Assembly (NCBI RefSeq): GCF_014841125.1
Contig: NZ_JACYTQ010000011.1
Span: 62,001-126,000, forward strand
Origin: Echinicola arenosa
GTDB taxonomy: Bacteria > Bacteroidota > Bacteroidia > Cytophagales > Cyclobacteriaceae
DNA: 64,000 nucleotides
Reading direction: 5' to 3'
Positions 1-8,826 of this stretch are shown here, piece by piece (positions within the stretch are counted from its first letter, which is position 1; each line of letters opens with the position of its first letter). The position numbers and the translations under genes were made by a program. Under the pieces are notes generated by a model. The model was not told where the DNA came from. It did no database searches and saw nothing but the letters and a program-made list of their open reading frames with translations.

Positions 1-918
1 TTGGTTGAAAAGGCTTGGGGACTTATCCAAGAAGTGGAAGGGTTGGGAGGTATGACAAAGGCTCTTGCTTCAGGCTTGCCCAAAAGAAAAATAGAAGAGG
101 CTGCAGCTAGAAAGCAGGCAAGGATAGATAGTGGTCAGGAGATCATTGTTGGGGTCAATAAATTTGTTTCGGAGAAAGATCATGACTTTGATGTCCTTGA
201 GATAGATAATGAGGAAGTGCGTAAAAAACAAATAGAAAGAATTACTCAAATAAAATTGCTTCGGGATGAGGAAAAAGTTCTGTTAAGCTTGGGTGAGATT
301 ACAAAAGCAGCAAAAAGTGGGGCTGGAAATTTACTCGAATTGGCTGTGGATGCTGCTAGAAAAAGAGCTACATTAGGAGAGATCTCAATGGCTATGGAAA
401 AGGTATTTGGAAGACATAAAGCAAGTGGAAGCATTGTCTCGGGAGTTTACATTAAAGAATTCCGAGATAGTGAAGCGGTCAAGAAAGCTATTCTATTATC
501 AGACAAGTTTGAGCAATTCGACGGAAGGAGACCAAGAATCTTGATTGCTAAAATGGGGCAAGATGGCCACGATAGGGGGGCAAAGGTGATTGCTACAGGA
601 TTTGCGGATATGGGCTTTGATGTGGATATTGGACCTCTTTTTCAAACACCAGAAGAGGTGGCAAGGCAAGCCGCCGATAATGATGTGCATATTGTTGGTG
701 CATCTTCTTTAGCAGGAGGGCATAAAACATTGATCCCACAATTGATTAAAGCATTAATTGATCTAGGTAGAGGGGATATTAAAGTAGTGGCGGGAGGAGT
801 AATCCCTCCGCATGATTACGAGTTCCTAAAAAGTAAAGGAGTTTTGGCTCTCTTTGGTCCGGGAACCGAATTGCCCAAAGCAGCCATTGAGATTCTTCAA
901 ACATTAATGAAGGATTGA
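1..918 (+). CDS. Methylmalonyl-CoA mutase large subunit, C-terminal part
   Basis: This is the C-terminal 305 residues of the B12-dependent mutase that interconverts methylmalonyl-CoA and succinyl-CoA (propionate and branched-chain catabolism, cytoplasm). The 5' end lies outside the window, so the TTG at base 1 is only the window edge. The visible part covers the end of the TIM barrel and linker (about 1-165) and the cobalamin-binding Rossmann domain (about 175-300). That domain carries the base-off signature GQDGHDRG with the cobalt-ligand His at 190, then SSLAGGH and GGVIPP. The full family protein is about 700 residues. DUF389 protein follows after 14 bp. The small subunit would be expected upstream, outside the window. 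Identity is secure from the cobalamin motifs. I cannot exclude another acyl-CoA mutase such as ethylmalonyl- or isobutyryl-CoA mutase without the substrate domain. Confidence 0.93.
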   Translation: MVEKAWGLIQEVEGLGGMTKALASGLPKRKIEEAAARKQARIDSGQEIIVGVNKFVSEKDHDFDVLEIDNEEVRKKQIERITQIKLLRDEEKVLLSLGEITKAAKSGAGNLLELAVDAARKRATLGEISMAMEKVFGRHKASGSIVSGVYIKEFRDSEAVKKAILLSDKFEQFDGRRPRILIAKMGQDGHDRGAKVIATGFADMGFDVDIGPLFQTPEEVARQAADNDVHIVGASSLAGGHKTLIPQLIKALIDLGRGDIKVVAGGVIPPHDYEFLKSKGVLALFGPGTELPKAAIEILQTLMKD

Positions 919-932
919 TTTTTTAAGGCTTT

Positions 933-2843
933 ATGAAGGAATTAATATTATTATTCGATGAGAAATTAACCAAGGAAGTTGAGGAAAAGGTTTTGCCACT
1001 TTTAAAGGGGCATTTAAAAGCAAAGGTTCCTTTTAGTAATGAGCTCAACCTAACCCTATTAAAGGATGATTTAGTGGTCACTTATTTAAGTGATAAAAAA
1101 TTGAAATTGTTGGTTCAAATCGCTATTAGTCAAGGGTGGAGCATGGCTTTTTTGCCCCATCCAGAAATGGTCCATGGGCGACAAGGGTTTGGTATAGGAG
1201 CAAATCTGGAAAAGTCAGTCAAGCATATTCTGGAAAACGAATCATCAAAGCAGATTGATGTGTTATTGGTGAATGGTGATCATGTGATCAATACCGTTAT
1301 CATAGGTGAGTCTATGGGAGTGATGTATGGAACCGCTGAGTTGTCTTGGCTAAAGCAATTGATGGAGAAAGTGAAGAATCTTTTTGGAATGTTCAAGAGG
1401 GTTTTTTTGCATCCATATACCATTGTAATTCCGCAAGAAGAGAATGAAAGTGAAGAAAAGGAAGGTAAGAAAAATGAGATAAATACAGCAGCATTAGGAA
1501 TGGTCATAGTACAACATGGTCGAAGTTCATTGTTGAGCAGGAGGATTTTGGAGGATAGTTTTGTGGATGATGGCATGATGCACAACTTGGTTTTGGCTCC
1601 ACAAAGTGTAATGTCTCTCATAGGCTTTGGTTTGAAAAGCTTTTTCGGATCAAGAAAGAACCCCAAACTTCCTCCGTTTGTAGCGCATATTAGAACCCGT
1701 AAAATGAAGATTTCTAGTCAAGAGACTATGGAGTACACTGTGGATGGTGTTTCTCAAAATGCTAAAGAAATTGAATTAGAGGTAAAGAATAAAGCTTTGC
1801 GGATTATTCCAGGGAGATATTTAGATACCGAAGCGGAAGCAAATAATAAAGAAGTTTTTAAAACACAGCTTTTGCCTAGAGGAGAGGCAAAGGAAGAATT
1901 GTTAAGAGGGCCACTTCCATATATCTACCATGCTACTACGGATGAGTTTAAAGATCTGTTTACCCAGCTTAGGGAAAATTCAGTTCCCAAATCTAGTTAT
2001 TTGGTATTGATGGTTCTATCCACGCTTATCGCTACGTTGGGGTTGTTTTCGGATTCCTCTCCCGTGATTATTGGAGCGATGATCTTAGCACCTTTGATGG
2101 CTCCTATAATTTCTTTAAGTATGGGAGTGCTCAGACAGGATAAACGATTGACTTTAAATAGTCTTAAGACAGTAGGACTTGGCTTATTACTTGGGTATAT
2201 CTTTGCAGTGCTTTTGACTTGGCTTACCCCTTTAAATATCCTTAATGAAGAAATTACTGCGAGGATAAGGCCGAACTTATTAGATTTGGGTGTAGCTGCG
2301 GTTTCAGGAGTGGCCGGAGCTTACGCTCATTCAAAGAAAGAAATCGCAAAAACCTTAGCAGGTGTGGCAATTGCAGTTGCTTTGGTGCCTCCGCTCGCAG
2401 TGTCTGGAATCGGCTTAGGCTGGGGAGATTGGGCTGTGTTTTTTGGTGCCTTGTTGTTACTGGTGACAAACTTGGCAGGGATGATTTTGGCTGCGGCAAT
2501 TACTTTTCTTCTCCTTGGTTTTAGTCCATTTAGATTGGCAAGAAAAGGTTTAGTGTGGTCATTTTTTTTGGTGGTTGGAGTCAGTGCACCTTTGGCACTA
2601 GGTTTTTCTGAAATGGTTAGAGAAAACAAATTGCTGAAAAATCTAAGTGGCTATCATATAGAAGAGGATGTGACACTCAGGAATGTAAAAATTAGGAGTT
2701 TGCAGCCGATATGCATTTCTCTAACGATTATTTCAGAGCATGCCCTAAAAGAAGGAGAGCTAGAGAGAATAAAAAAAGAAATTGAAGAGCTGGTAGGCGA
2801 AGAGGTGGTCTTGGAAGTGACTATTGGTGTAAAGATGAAATGA
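933..2843 (+). CDS. DUF389 membrane protein with lipid-kinase-like N-terminal domain
   Basis: A 636-residue two-part protein. Residues 1 to about 320 resemble the diacylglycerol/sphingosine kinase (YegS/BmrU) fold. Near 113-125 a VNGDHVINTVIIG stretch sits where the family GGDGT nucleotide loop would be, so that loop looks degenerate. The segment at about 245-300 resembles the C-terminal beta-sandwich of lipid kinases. Residues from about 350 to 540 are the DUF389 hydrophobic domain with five or six membrane segments and its hallmark SSPVIIGAMILAPLMAPI. A short soluble tail follows. DUF389 has no agreed function. The 14-bp gap from the mutase suggests co-transcription but not a shared pathway. 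Domain calls come from motif recall. The lipid-kinase assignment is the less certain of the two. Confidence 0.82.
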   Translation: MKELILLFDEKLTKEVEEKVLPLLKGHLKAKVPFSNELNLTLLKDDLVVTYLSDKKLKLLVQIAISQGWSMAFLPHPEMVHGRQGFGIGANLEKSVKHILENESSKQIDVLLVNGDHVINTVIIGESMGVMYGTAELSWLKQLMEKVKNLFGMFKRVFLHPYTIVIPQEENESEEKEGKKNEINTAALGMVIVQHGRSSLLSRRILEDSFVDDGMMHNLVLAPQSVMSLIGFGLKSFFGSRKNPKLPPFVAHIRTRKMKISSQETMEYTVDGVSQNAKEIELEVKNKALRIIPGRYLDTEAEANNKEVFKTQLLPRGEAKEELLRGPLPYIYHATTDEFKDLFTQLRENSVPKSSYLVLMVLSTLIATLGLFSDSSPVIIGAMILAPLMAPIISLSMGVLRQDKRLTLNSLKTVGLGLLLGYIFAVLLTWLTPLNILNEEITARIRPNLLDLGVAAVSGVAGAYAHSKKEIAKTLAGVAIAVALVPPLAVSGIGLGWGDWAVFFGALLLLVTNLAGMILAAAITFLLLGFSPFRLARKGLVWSFFLVVGVSAPLALGFSEMVRENKLLKNLSGYHIEEDVTLRNVKIRSLQPICISLTIISEHALKEGELERIKKEIEELVGEEVVLEVTIGVKMK

Positions 2844-2858
2844 TTTGAGCAAAAAAAT

Positions 2859-2896
2859 AAAAGGTTGACAAAATGATGCATTGCCAACCTTTTTTA
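2859..2896. terminator. Bidirectional intrinsic terminator
   Basis: A stem of AAAAGGTTG and CAACCTTTT with one inner mismatch lies between two convergent genes (DUF389 protein and ferredoxin). There are T-rich runs on both sides, so it can stop transcription from either strand. Confidence 0.7.
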
Positions 2897-2914
2897 AATT
2901 ATACACAGGAAATC

Positions 2915-3235
2915 TTAATTTTCTTCTCCTCTTAGCTTGAAAACCGCCCCTTCCAATTCCTCACTAATTCTGATTTGACAAGCAAGTCTGCTGGTGTCAA
3001 ACATTTCCGGCAATGCTTCCAGCTGGTCAAGCTCCACATCAGTGGCTTCACCAAGTCCATCTTTACCTTCCAACACTTCTACATGGCAAGTAGCACAAAG
3101 TGCCATCCCACCACAAGTGGCTAATACAGGGTATTCAGATGCTTTCAGAACCTCCATTAGGCTCAGGCCCATGTCGTCAGGTGCCTCAATTGATTGACGG
3201 TTTCCGTCGTGATCTTCTACTTCAAATGTTACCAT
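2915..3235 (-). CDS. [2Fe-2S] ferredoxin, adrenodoxin-like
   Basis: A 106-residue soluble electron carrier. Four cysteines in the plant/adrenodoxin pattern bind the cluster: Cys41, Cys47 and Cys50 (CGGMALCATC) and Cys86 (LACQI). Spacing C-x5-C-x2-C-x35-C fits adrenodoxin-type ferredoxins rather than the plant photosynthetic type. It lies 15 bp downstream of the flavoprotein reductase gene on the same strand, so the two probably form an NADPH-to-ferredoxin pair. The client enzyme is not visible here. Confidence 0.9.
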   Translation of the reverse strand: MVTFEVEDHDGNRQSIEAPDDMGLSLMEVLKASEYPVLATCGGMALCATCHVEVLEGKDGLGEATDVELDQLEALPEMFDTSRLACQIRISEELEGAVFKLRGEEN

Positions 3236-3250
3236 GCCGCAAATTTACAA

Positions 3251-4255
3251 TTAAAATGAATTTACACCATTAACAGTCGTGTATTTAAAGCTTAATTTTT
3301 GATCTGGATAAACATATTTGAAAGCGCTGTGGCACATCAAAGCTGCCTCATGGAATCCACAAAGGATCAACTTAAGTTTATTTTCATAGGTGTTGATATC
3401 TCCAACGGCATAGATTCTCTCAACATTGGTAGAGTAATCGGTAGTATCCACTTCAATGGCATTTTTGTCAATATTCAAACCCCAGTCAGCAATAGGTCCC
3501 AGTTTTGGGCTTAGTCCGAAAAGAGGAATCAAATAATCTGTATCCACTACCAATTCTTCTTTAGCTTTATTTTTCATGGTGACACTTTGTAGGTGTCCAT
3601 TACCTGATATTTTGGTAAGGTTGGAACTCAAGATTAGATCAATTTTACCGTTGTTGGCTAAATCAAAAACCTTTGCCGCAGAGTCAGGTGCTCCTCTGAA
3701 AGTTTCATTTCTATGCACCAAAGTTACTTTTTCGGCTACATCAGACAGGAAGATGGTCCAATCCAGGGCAGAATCACCGCCTCCAGCCAAGATCACTTTT
3801 TTGCCTCTGAATTGCTCAGGATCTTTTACCATGTAAGTGATGCCTTTGCCTTCGAAGTTTTCAAGGTTTTCCAGAACAGGTTTTCTTGGTTCGAAACAAC
3901 CCAATCCTCCAGCAATCACAATTACTTGGGCATGAACTTTTGTTTTGTCACTAGTGGTCACCACATAAGATCCATCGTCCTGTTTGGTAAGGTGGTCCAC
4001 TCTTTCGCCCAAGCTAAAAGTCGGATTAAAAGGTTCAATCTGTTTCATCAGATTGTCCACCAAATCCTGGGCTTTGACTTCCGGATAACCAGGGATGTCA
4101 TAAATTGGCTTTTGTGGATATATTTCAGAAAGCTGTCCACCTACCTGTGGCAATGCGTCAATCAGGTGACAACGCATTTTCAGCAAGCCTGCTTCAAATA
4201 CAGTGAATAATCCTACAGGTCCAGCTCCGATGATGCAAATGTCAGTTGTTATCAT
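3251..4255 (-). CDS. Ferredoxin--NADP(+) reductase, thioredoxin-reductase-like
   Basis: A 334-residue FAD- and NADPH-binding flavoprotein that reduces ferredoxin with NADPH. The N-terminal FAD site IIGAGPVGLF is at about 9-18. A second dinucleotide fold has ILAGGGDSALDW near 155-166, and AVGDIN near the C-terminus contacts FAD. The redox CxxC of thioredoxin reductases is absent from the NADPH domain, which places it with the YumC/type-2 FNR group. The following gene is a [2Fe-2S] ferredoxin 15 bp away, the likely partner. Confidence in the family is high; the ferredoxin pairing is inferred from adjacency. Confidence 0.9.
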   Translation of the reverse strand: MITTDICIIGAGPVGLFTVFEAGLLKMRCHLIDALPQVGGQLSEIYPQKPIYDIPGYPEVKAQDLVDNLMKQIEPFNPTFSLGERVDHLTKQDDGSYVVTTSDKTKVHAQVIVIAGGLGCFEPRKPVLENLENFEGKGITYMVKDPEQFRGKKVILAGGGDSALDWTIFLSDVAEKVTLVHRNETFRGAPDSAAKVFDLANNGKIDLILSSNLTKISGNGHLQSVTMKNKAKEELVVDTDYLIPLFGLSPKLGPIADWGLNIDKNAIEVDTTDYSTNVERIYAVGDINTYENKLKLILCGFHEAALMCHSAFKYVYPDQKLSFKYTTVNGVNSF

Positions 4256-4353
4256 GGTATATATATCTATTTACTTGCTTACCAAATTGAAATTGTCTGT
4301 TTTTTCCGTGCAAATATAGGTAGTAAAACAGCCAATCCCATAATTATTTAAAA

Positions 4354-4785
4354 CTATTCTAAATTACTGTAGATCGTATTCAATATTCTTTTGAATTCTT
4401 CAAAATCATTTTGATCCAATTTTTTCCAAGCTTTCTCTCTGATAAGAGAAACTTTAGGTTTTAGCTCATTGACTTTATCATGTCCATCACTGGTCAGATG
4501 AATTTGGTAACTCCTCCTGTCAGCGGGATGCTGTACCCTTTCTACATATCCTTTTTTACATAGGATATCAATGATTCGGGTTAAAGTAGGCTGGTCTTTG
4601 AAAACTAAAGCGGCTAACTCTGATTGGCTTATGGCCTCGTTTTCCGCTAGTCGCTTTAAGATGAGCCATTGATCAACAGTTACGTCAAAATCTCCATTTT
4701 TGAACTTTTGCTGGGCGTATTGTTTGACCCTCCTGGCTGTTCTGTCCAGTAAAAAGGAGTATTGGCTAAATTGTTCTTTTGTCAT
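4354..4785 (-). CDS. MarR-family transcriptional regulator
   Basis: A 143-residue dimeric winged-helix regulator. The core reads as a recognition helix near 53-75 (ISQSELAALVFKDQPTLTRII) followed by the wing with DRRSYQIHLT near 100-109, the DxRS hallmark of MarR proteins. It lies 98 bp upstream of the ferredoxin reductase gene on the same strand and 138 bp from the ABC operon terminus. Either its own promoter or the reductase pair could be its target; the sequence does not show which. The ligand is unknown. Confidence 0.88.
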   Translation of the reverse strand: MTKEQFSQYSFLLDRTARRVKQYAQQKFKNGDFDVTVDQWLILKRLAENEAISQSELAALVFKDQPTLTRIIDILCKKGYVERVQHPADRRSYQIHLTSDGHDKVNELKPKVSLIREKAWKKLDQNDFEEFKRILNTIYSNLE

Positions 4786-4836
4786 CGCAATTATTAGTAT
4801 GACAAATATAATGGAAAATTGTTTTACGAAAAATAA

Positions 4837-4862
4837 AACCCTATAAAAAAGATAGGGTTAAT
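4837..4862 (-). terminator. Terminator of the ABC importer operon
   Basis: AACCCTAT and ATAGGGTT form an 8-bp stem. On the minus strand it is followed by TTTTATTTTT, just past the ATPase gene. Confidence 0.6.
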
Positions 4863-4923
4863 GAGTTTTTATTGAATTGACCCATTTTTAAGATGATTTG
4901 ATGTTATCTAGAAAATGAATGAT

Positions 4924-5919
4924 TTAGTTGTTTTTCTGGAGAAATTGAAGGACTTCTTGAACCGACTGTGCTTTGAAAACGAAATTCGGGCGACTGATTT
5001 CAAAAGTAAGTGGAGCTTCAGTGACATGGATGGAAGTTTCTTCAGATAGACTTATGCTATTTTTTTGAAGAGCCAGATTCAGCCATTGGGTAATTGGCTG
5101 GGGTCCCTTAATAGAAGGAGGCAAGGGAAATGACTTAGGCCGAATCTTTCCAGTATTTGAATCGAAAGACAGCTCCTCACTAGGGAGAAGCTTGTTGATT
5201 TTTCCTGATAGAATAAGGTCTTCTGGTGTTCCGCATAAAAGGGGATCACCACACTGCATGATCCAAAGTTCATCTGCAGTTTCAATGGCAATGTCCAGAT
5301 CATGGGTGATAACCAAAATGGATTTATGTTTGTTTTGTGTGACTTCTCTAAGCAAATGCATGATTTCGTATCGGTTGACCAAGTCTAGGTGTGCGGTAGG
5401 CTCATCAAGAATGATCAAATCACCATCTTGGGCCAAGGCCCTTGCAATCATTACTTTTTGAAGCTGTCCATCACTTAATTCCGAAACCAATTGATCTTTA
5501 AGGTAGTAGGTTTTAGTGGCCTTCATGGCTTCATTCACTATTTCTTTATCTTCAAGAGTGAGTTTGCCAATCCAGTTTGTAAATGGAGTTCTTCCAAGGC
5601 TCACCAACTGTGCGACAGATAGATTTCCTGGAGAAATTCTATCTGTCAGCACCACGCTGATTTTCTTGGCCAATAATTTGGCATCAATCTCTTGGACAGG
5701 AAGATGACCAAAATTGATGCTCCCTTCAAGACTTGGGAGCTGTCCCATAATGGTTTTTATGAAAGTAGATTTTCCTACTCCATTAGGACCAAGCAGACAG
5801 GTCAATTTTTCTTTTTGTAGCTTAAAGGTCAAGGATGCGCCTATTTTTTTGGAGGACTTTCCTTTTTTATAGCCAATGCTGACGTTTTGCCCTGTTAATA
5901 TGTATTTGTCCTTTACCAT
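4924..5919 (-). CDS. FecCD-type ABC importer ATPase (FecE/BtuD/FhuC-like)
   Basis: A 331-residue ATP-binding subunit of an importer for iron chelates or corrinoids at the inner membrane. It shows Walker A GPNGVGKST, the signature LSDGQLQKV, Walker B LIILDEPTAHLD and the switch His in VITHD. The usual subunit is about 255 residues. This one carries some 75 extra C-terminal residues after position 250 of unknown role, an extension I have seen in other Bacteroidota homologues. Its ATG immediately follows the permease stop, so the two are probably translationally coupled. Substrate cannot be read from the ATPase. Confidence 0.9.
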   Translation of the reverse strand: MVKDKYILTGQNVSIGYKKGKSSKKIGASLTFKLQKEKLTCLLGPNGVGKSTFIKTIMGQLPSLEGSINFGHLPVQEIDAKLLAKKISVVLTDRISPGNLSVAQLVSLGRTPFTNWIGKLTLEDKEIVNEAMKATKTYYLKDQLVSELSDGQLQKVMIARALAQDGDLIILDEPTAHLDLVNRYEIMHLLREVTQNKHKSILVITHDLDIAIETADELWIMQCGDPLLCGTPEDLILSGKINKLLPSEELSFDSNTGKIRPKSFPLPPSIKGPQPITQWLNLALQKNSISLSEETSIHVTEAPLTFEISRPNFVFKAQSVQEVLQFLQKNN

Positions 5920-6969
5920 TTAAAATTCACTACTCAAGTTTCTCTTTAGAATTAGCCAAATTACCAAAGGTGCACCAAATAAAGAAGTGATTACGTTGAT
6001 CGGTAAAGTCTCTGCAGAACCGGGGATTTGGCTAATAGCATCACTTATCAGTAGAAAACAGGACCCTATCAAAGCAGAAGCAGGAAAAAGGATTCTGTGG
6101 TCACCTGTCCTGAATATCATTCTAGCCAAATGGGGAACAGCTATTCCTATAAAAGCGATTGGTCCACAAAAGGCTGTGGCACTTCCTGCCAACAATCCCG
6201 TACTCAAGATCATGGCCCATCTCAGGCTTTTGATATTGACGCCCATACTGGTGGCATAGCGCTCTCCCATAAGCATGGCATTGTAAGATTTCAATAACGC
6301 GATTACCGGAATAATGCCAATGAAGCAAATAATAGATAAAATTTCTAGCTGCGTTCCACTAATGCCGCCCAAGCTCCCCATGGACCATATAGTGAAAAGC
6401 TTCAAATCTTCAGCATTACCAAAATAAGACAATACGCTGACCACAGCACCTGAAGCACTGCCAAACATCAATCCAATTATCAAAAGCGTCATGCTATCTT
6501 TAATTTTCCATGCAGTCAGGCTCATTAGCAGCAATACCAAAATGGCTCCTAAACTTCCTGATATGATGATTCCCCAAATGCCCCAAGTCATATAATTGGA
6601 ACTGGAAGAAAATGTGATTCCAAGCGCACTGCCTCCCATAATCATGATGGCAACGCCTAATCCTGCTCCAGAACTTATTCCAAGAACATAGGGGCCTGCT
6701 AAGGGATTTCTAAAAAAAGTTTGCATTTGAAGACCACTCACTGAAAGTGAAATTCCTACTAAAACAGCTGTAATCGCTTTTGGTATACGGTAAAGGAAAA
6801 GTATGGTTTCCCAACTGGCTTTATCTAGGTCAGCGCCTAATAACCCATGAATTAATTGGGGTATTGGGATGTATACAGAGCCTATGGAGATGTTGACAAG
6901 GAAGAATACCAAAAGTAAAACTACTCCTATGATCAATTTGAGTTTTATATTTTTTCTGAAGTTCTCCAA
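5920..6969 (-). CDS. FecCD-family ABC importer permease
   Basis: A 349-residue inner-membrane permease with about ten hydrophobic helices, typical of the BtuC/FhuB/FecD family. Recognisable family segments are RIPKAITAVLVG near 60-71, NPLAGPYVLGISSGAG near 87-102, and FCGPIAFIGIAVPHLARM near 267-284. The last includes the cytoplasmic coupling-helix region that contacts the ATPase. It sits between the substrate-binding lipoprotein (11 bp upstream) and the ATPase gene (abutting). The complex would be a dimer of this permease with two ATPases. Confidence 0.93.
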   Translation of the reverse strand: MENFRKNIKLKLIIGVVLLLVFFLVNISIGSVYIPIPQLIHGLLGADLDKASWETILFLYRIPKAITAVLVGISLSVSGLQMQTFFRNPLAGPYVLGISSGAGLGVAIMIMGGSALGITFSSSSNYMTWGIWGIIISGSLGAILVLLLMSLTAWKIKDSMTLLIIGLMFGSASGAVVSVLSYFGNAEDLKLFTIWSMGSLGGISGTQLEILSIICFIGIIPVIALLKSYNAMLMGERYATSMGVNIKSLRWAMILSTGLLAGSATAFCGPIAFIGIAVPHLARMIFRTGDHRILFPASALIGSCFLLISDAISQIPGSAETLPINVITSLFGAPLVIWLILKRNLSSEF

Positions 6970-6980
6970 ATTAAAAATGA

Positions 6981-8120
6981 CTAATCTAATTTTTGGTAAA
7001 AATAAGGCCTATAGTTGGGTAATAGCCCAGGATGAAAAATTTTTATCAAGTCTTTAAGGATTATGTCAGGCCTAGTATACCCTAGCTCAAAGTATTCTAG
7101 CCCTCCGGTTTCTCCTCGGGTATTCGAAAAGGTATAAACCTCTCCTTGTTGAAAGGATGAAAACTGGGTATATCTTTCATCTGCATTTTTCATTTGATCC
7201 AAGGAGGTGAATTCGGCTGTACTGATCCAAGTGTTAGCATTTAAACCTTTTTCCAACACATATTCATAATTCAGTTGAAGACTTCCTAAGCTTTCCTGGT
7301 CCTTGAATATATAATCAGCGCCTGCGTCTTTTAGAAATATCGCTCCCCAGTTGTTACCTGCAGGAGCATACCAAATATCCTTGTACATATTGCCGCTAAT
7401 CACCGTTGGGAGATTTTCGAGGTTAGCCTTTTTTACAGATGATTTTAAAGCATTGTAATTTTGTTTTACTTCGTCAAATTTTTTTGTTGCTTCCTGAAGT
7501 TTTCCGGTAAGCGCTCCCGTAAACTTAATCCATTCAGCCCTTCCTAGGGGATGTTGTTCCATATAATCTCCATTAATAACGGTAGGGATATTGGCTTGGT
7601 CAAGAAGTTGGAGGTCCTTTAGGTTGTCCCCCAATGTGGATATGACCACCAAATCTGGTTCCATATCTATGATTTTTTCGATATTGTATTTGGCACCTGT
7701 GCCAAGATCTTCTATGTCGCCTTGGTCTATTTGTTTTCTGATTCTTTTGGAAGAAATCAATTTGGTGTTTGGAAATGCTATAAGGTTTTTAGATAGGCCC
7801 AATTCATCCAAGTGGGGGATTTGTGTTGTGGAGGTGAGAATGATTTTTTGGACCGAGGAATCGATTATTGCATCAAAATGGGATTCAGGTACTTCTGCTT
7901 TTCCTGTTTCTTTAACCAAGTACCGAAAGGTTTGGTGTTCTCCTGGGAATCCATGTAATACCTCTACTATCTTGTATCCTTTGCCTTGGATTATTTTAAA
8001 ACCTACGGCATGATCCACAGGGATTTCCTTTAGTTCTTCAGTAAGAGATGCTTTTTGGTTGGGGGCAGAGCATGCTGCAATACTAAAAATGATTGTCAAA
8101 TAAAATAATACTTTCCTCAT
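6981..8120 (-). CDS. Substrate-binding lipoprotein of the FecCD-type importer (BtuF/FecB-like)
   Basis: A 379-residue periplasm-facing binding lipoprotein. The ATG at 8118-8120 gives a signal peptide ending in a lipobox (FSIAACSAP, Cys at about 17). A longer reading frame upstream would put 32 unlikely residues before this signal and overlap the preceding gene end, so I chose the internal start. Two lobes are joined by a long helix as in class III binding proteins. DLVVISTLGDNLKDL and the NWGAIFLKDAGADYIF region are typical of the Peripla_BP_2 family. It leads the permease and ATPase genes. Iron-siderophore, haem or cobalamin are the plausible ligands. No cobalamin riboswitch is visible in the leader. 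Confidence 0.86.
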   Translation of the reverse strand: MRKVLFYLTIIFSIAACSAPNQKASLTEELKEIPVDHAVGFKIIQGKGYKIVEVLHGFPGEHQTFRYLVKETGKAEVPESHFDAIIDSSVQKIILTSTTQIPHLDELGLSKNLIAFPNTKLISSKRIRKQIDQGDIEDLGTGAKYNIEKIIDMEPDLVVISTLGDNLKDLQLLDQANIPTVINGDYMEQHPLGRAEWIKFTGALTGKLQEATKKFDEVKQNYNALKSSVKKANLENLPTVISGNMYKDIWYAPAGNNWGAIFLKDAGADYIFKDQESLGSLQLNYEYVLEKGLNANTWISTAEFTSLDQMKNADERYTQFSSFQQGEVYTFSNTRGETGGLEYFELGYTRPDIILKDLIKIFHPGLLPNYRPYFYQKLD

Positions 8121-8220
8121 AACCAAAAACCAGACTTGGATTATTGATGATATTCTTAAAAACCTTTCTTTTATGATCAGGTACCAAAGGTACATGAAAG
8201 CTCCCATTTCTTCCAACCCC

Positions 8221-8817
8221 TCAGAAAAATACTCCCAACCTTATAGATGCACGGTTAAAAATGTACCTTTCAGCCCTCAGAGAGTGATAACCGGATGGTA
8301 ATGAGTTGTTGAAGTTGGTTTGCTGTGGGTCCAGCACTGCGGAGTATTCAGTAAGTATTTGCCTTTTGTAGCCAAGGGTAAGGCTGAGCTTGGTCTTTCC
8401 CTTTGTTTTCATGAGTACTCCAAATGTAGGATTGAGCAAAAGTCCTCCTTCGTGCCACTCCGTTTCGGTTTTCTTTTCCAATAAGGTAGAGCCGAGACCA
8501 ATGTCTAAAGAAGCCAATGGGAGGAATTTTTCATTTCCCCAATAGGCTCTGGCCCCCAAAGCCAGAGGTAGAATGTTAGCAATGTTGTATCGGTCTATGC
8601 CTGTGGTAAAACCCAGATTTAGCCATGGGTTGATTTTTAAACCATTAAAAGTTTGTAGGGTAAAAGCGGATGCAATTCCGATACCTTGATTACTTTGCAA
8701 AATGCCTATTTCGGTATGATTGGTGAAGGGAAGTGTCTGAGCCTGGACACTTCCCTTAAAAAACATTATTACCAAAGTTAAAACAATCCAACTATAAGTC
8801 TTAAAAACCAAAGTCAT
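8221..8817 (-). CDS. Small outer-membrane beta-barrel-like protein
   Basis: A 198-residue protein of unrecognised family. It has a signal peptide (hydrophobic 10-22, cleavage after VQAQ). Alternating amphipathic strands and a C-terminal aromatic residue (RLGVFF) suggest an outer-membrane beta-barrel of about eight strands. It lies 9 bp after the LVIVD propeller lipoprotein gene and 100 bp before the importer lipoprotein, all on the minus strand. It is therefore probably part of the same uptake locus. Function is unknown; the barrel prediction is by eye. Confidence 0.6.
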   Translation of the reverse strand: MTLVFKTYSWIVLTLVIMFFKGSVQAQTLPFTNHTEIGILQSNQGIGIASAFTLQTFNGLKINPWLNLGFTTGIDRYNIANILPLALGARAYWGNEKFLPLASLDIGLGSTLLEKKTETEWHEGGLLLNPTFGVLMKTKGKTKLSLTLGYKRQILTEYSAVLDPQQTNFNNSLPSGYHSLRAERYIFNRASIRLGVFF

Positions 8818-8826
8818 TCTGAATGT

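Noticed and set aside
2994-4210. Several plus-strand frames over the ferredoxin and reductase genes
   Set aside because: They are antisense shadows of well-identified minus-strand genes, with no motifs of their own.
8121-8220. Cobalamin riboswitch before the importer lipoprotein gene
   Set aside because: No B12-box (GCCACTG) and no matching fold in this 100-bp leader or before the LVIVD gene.
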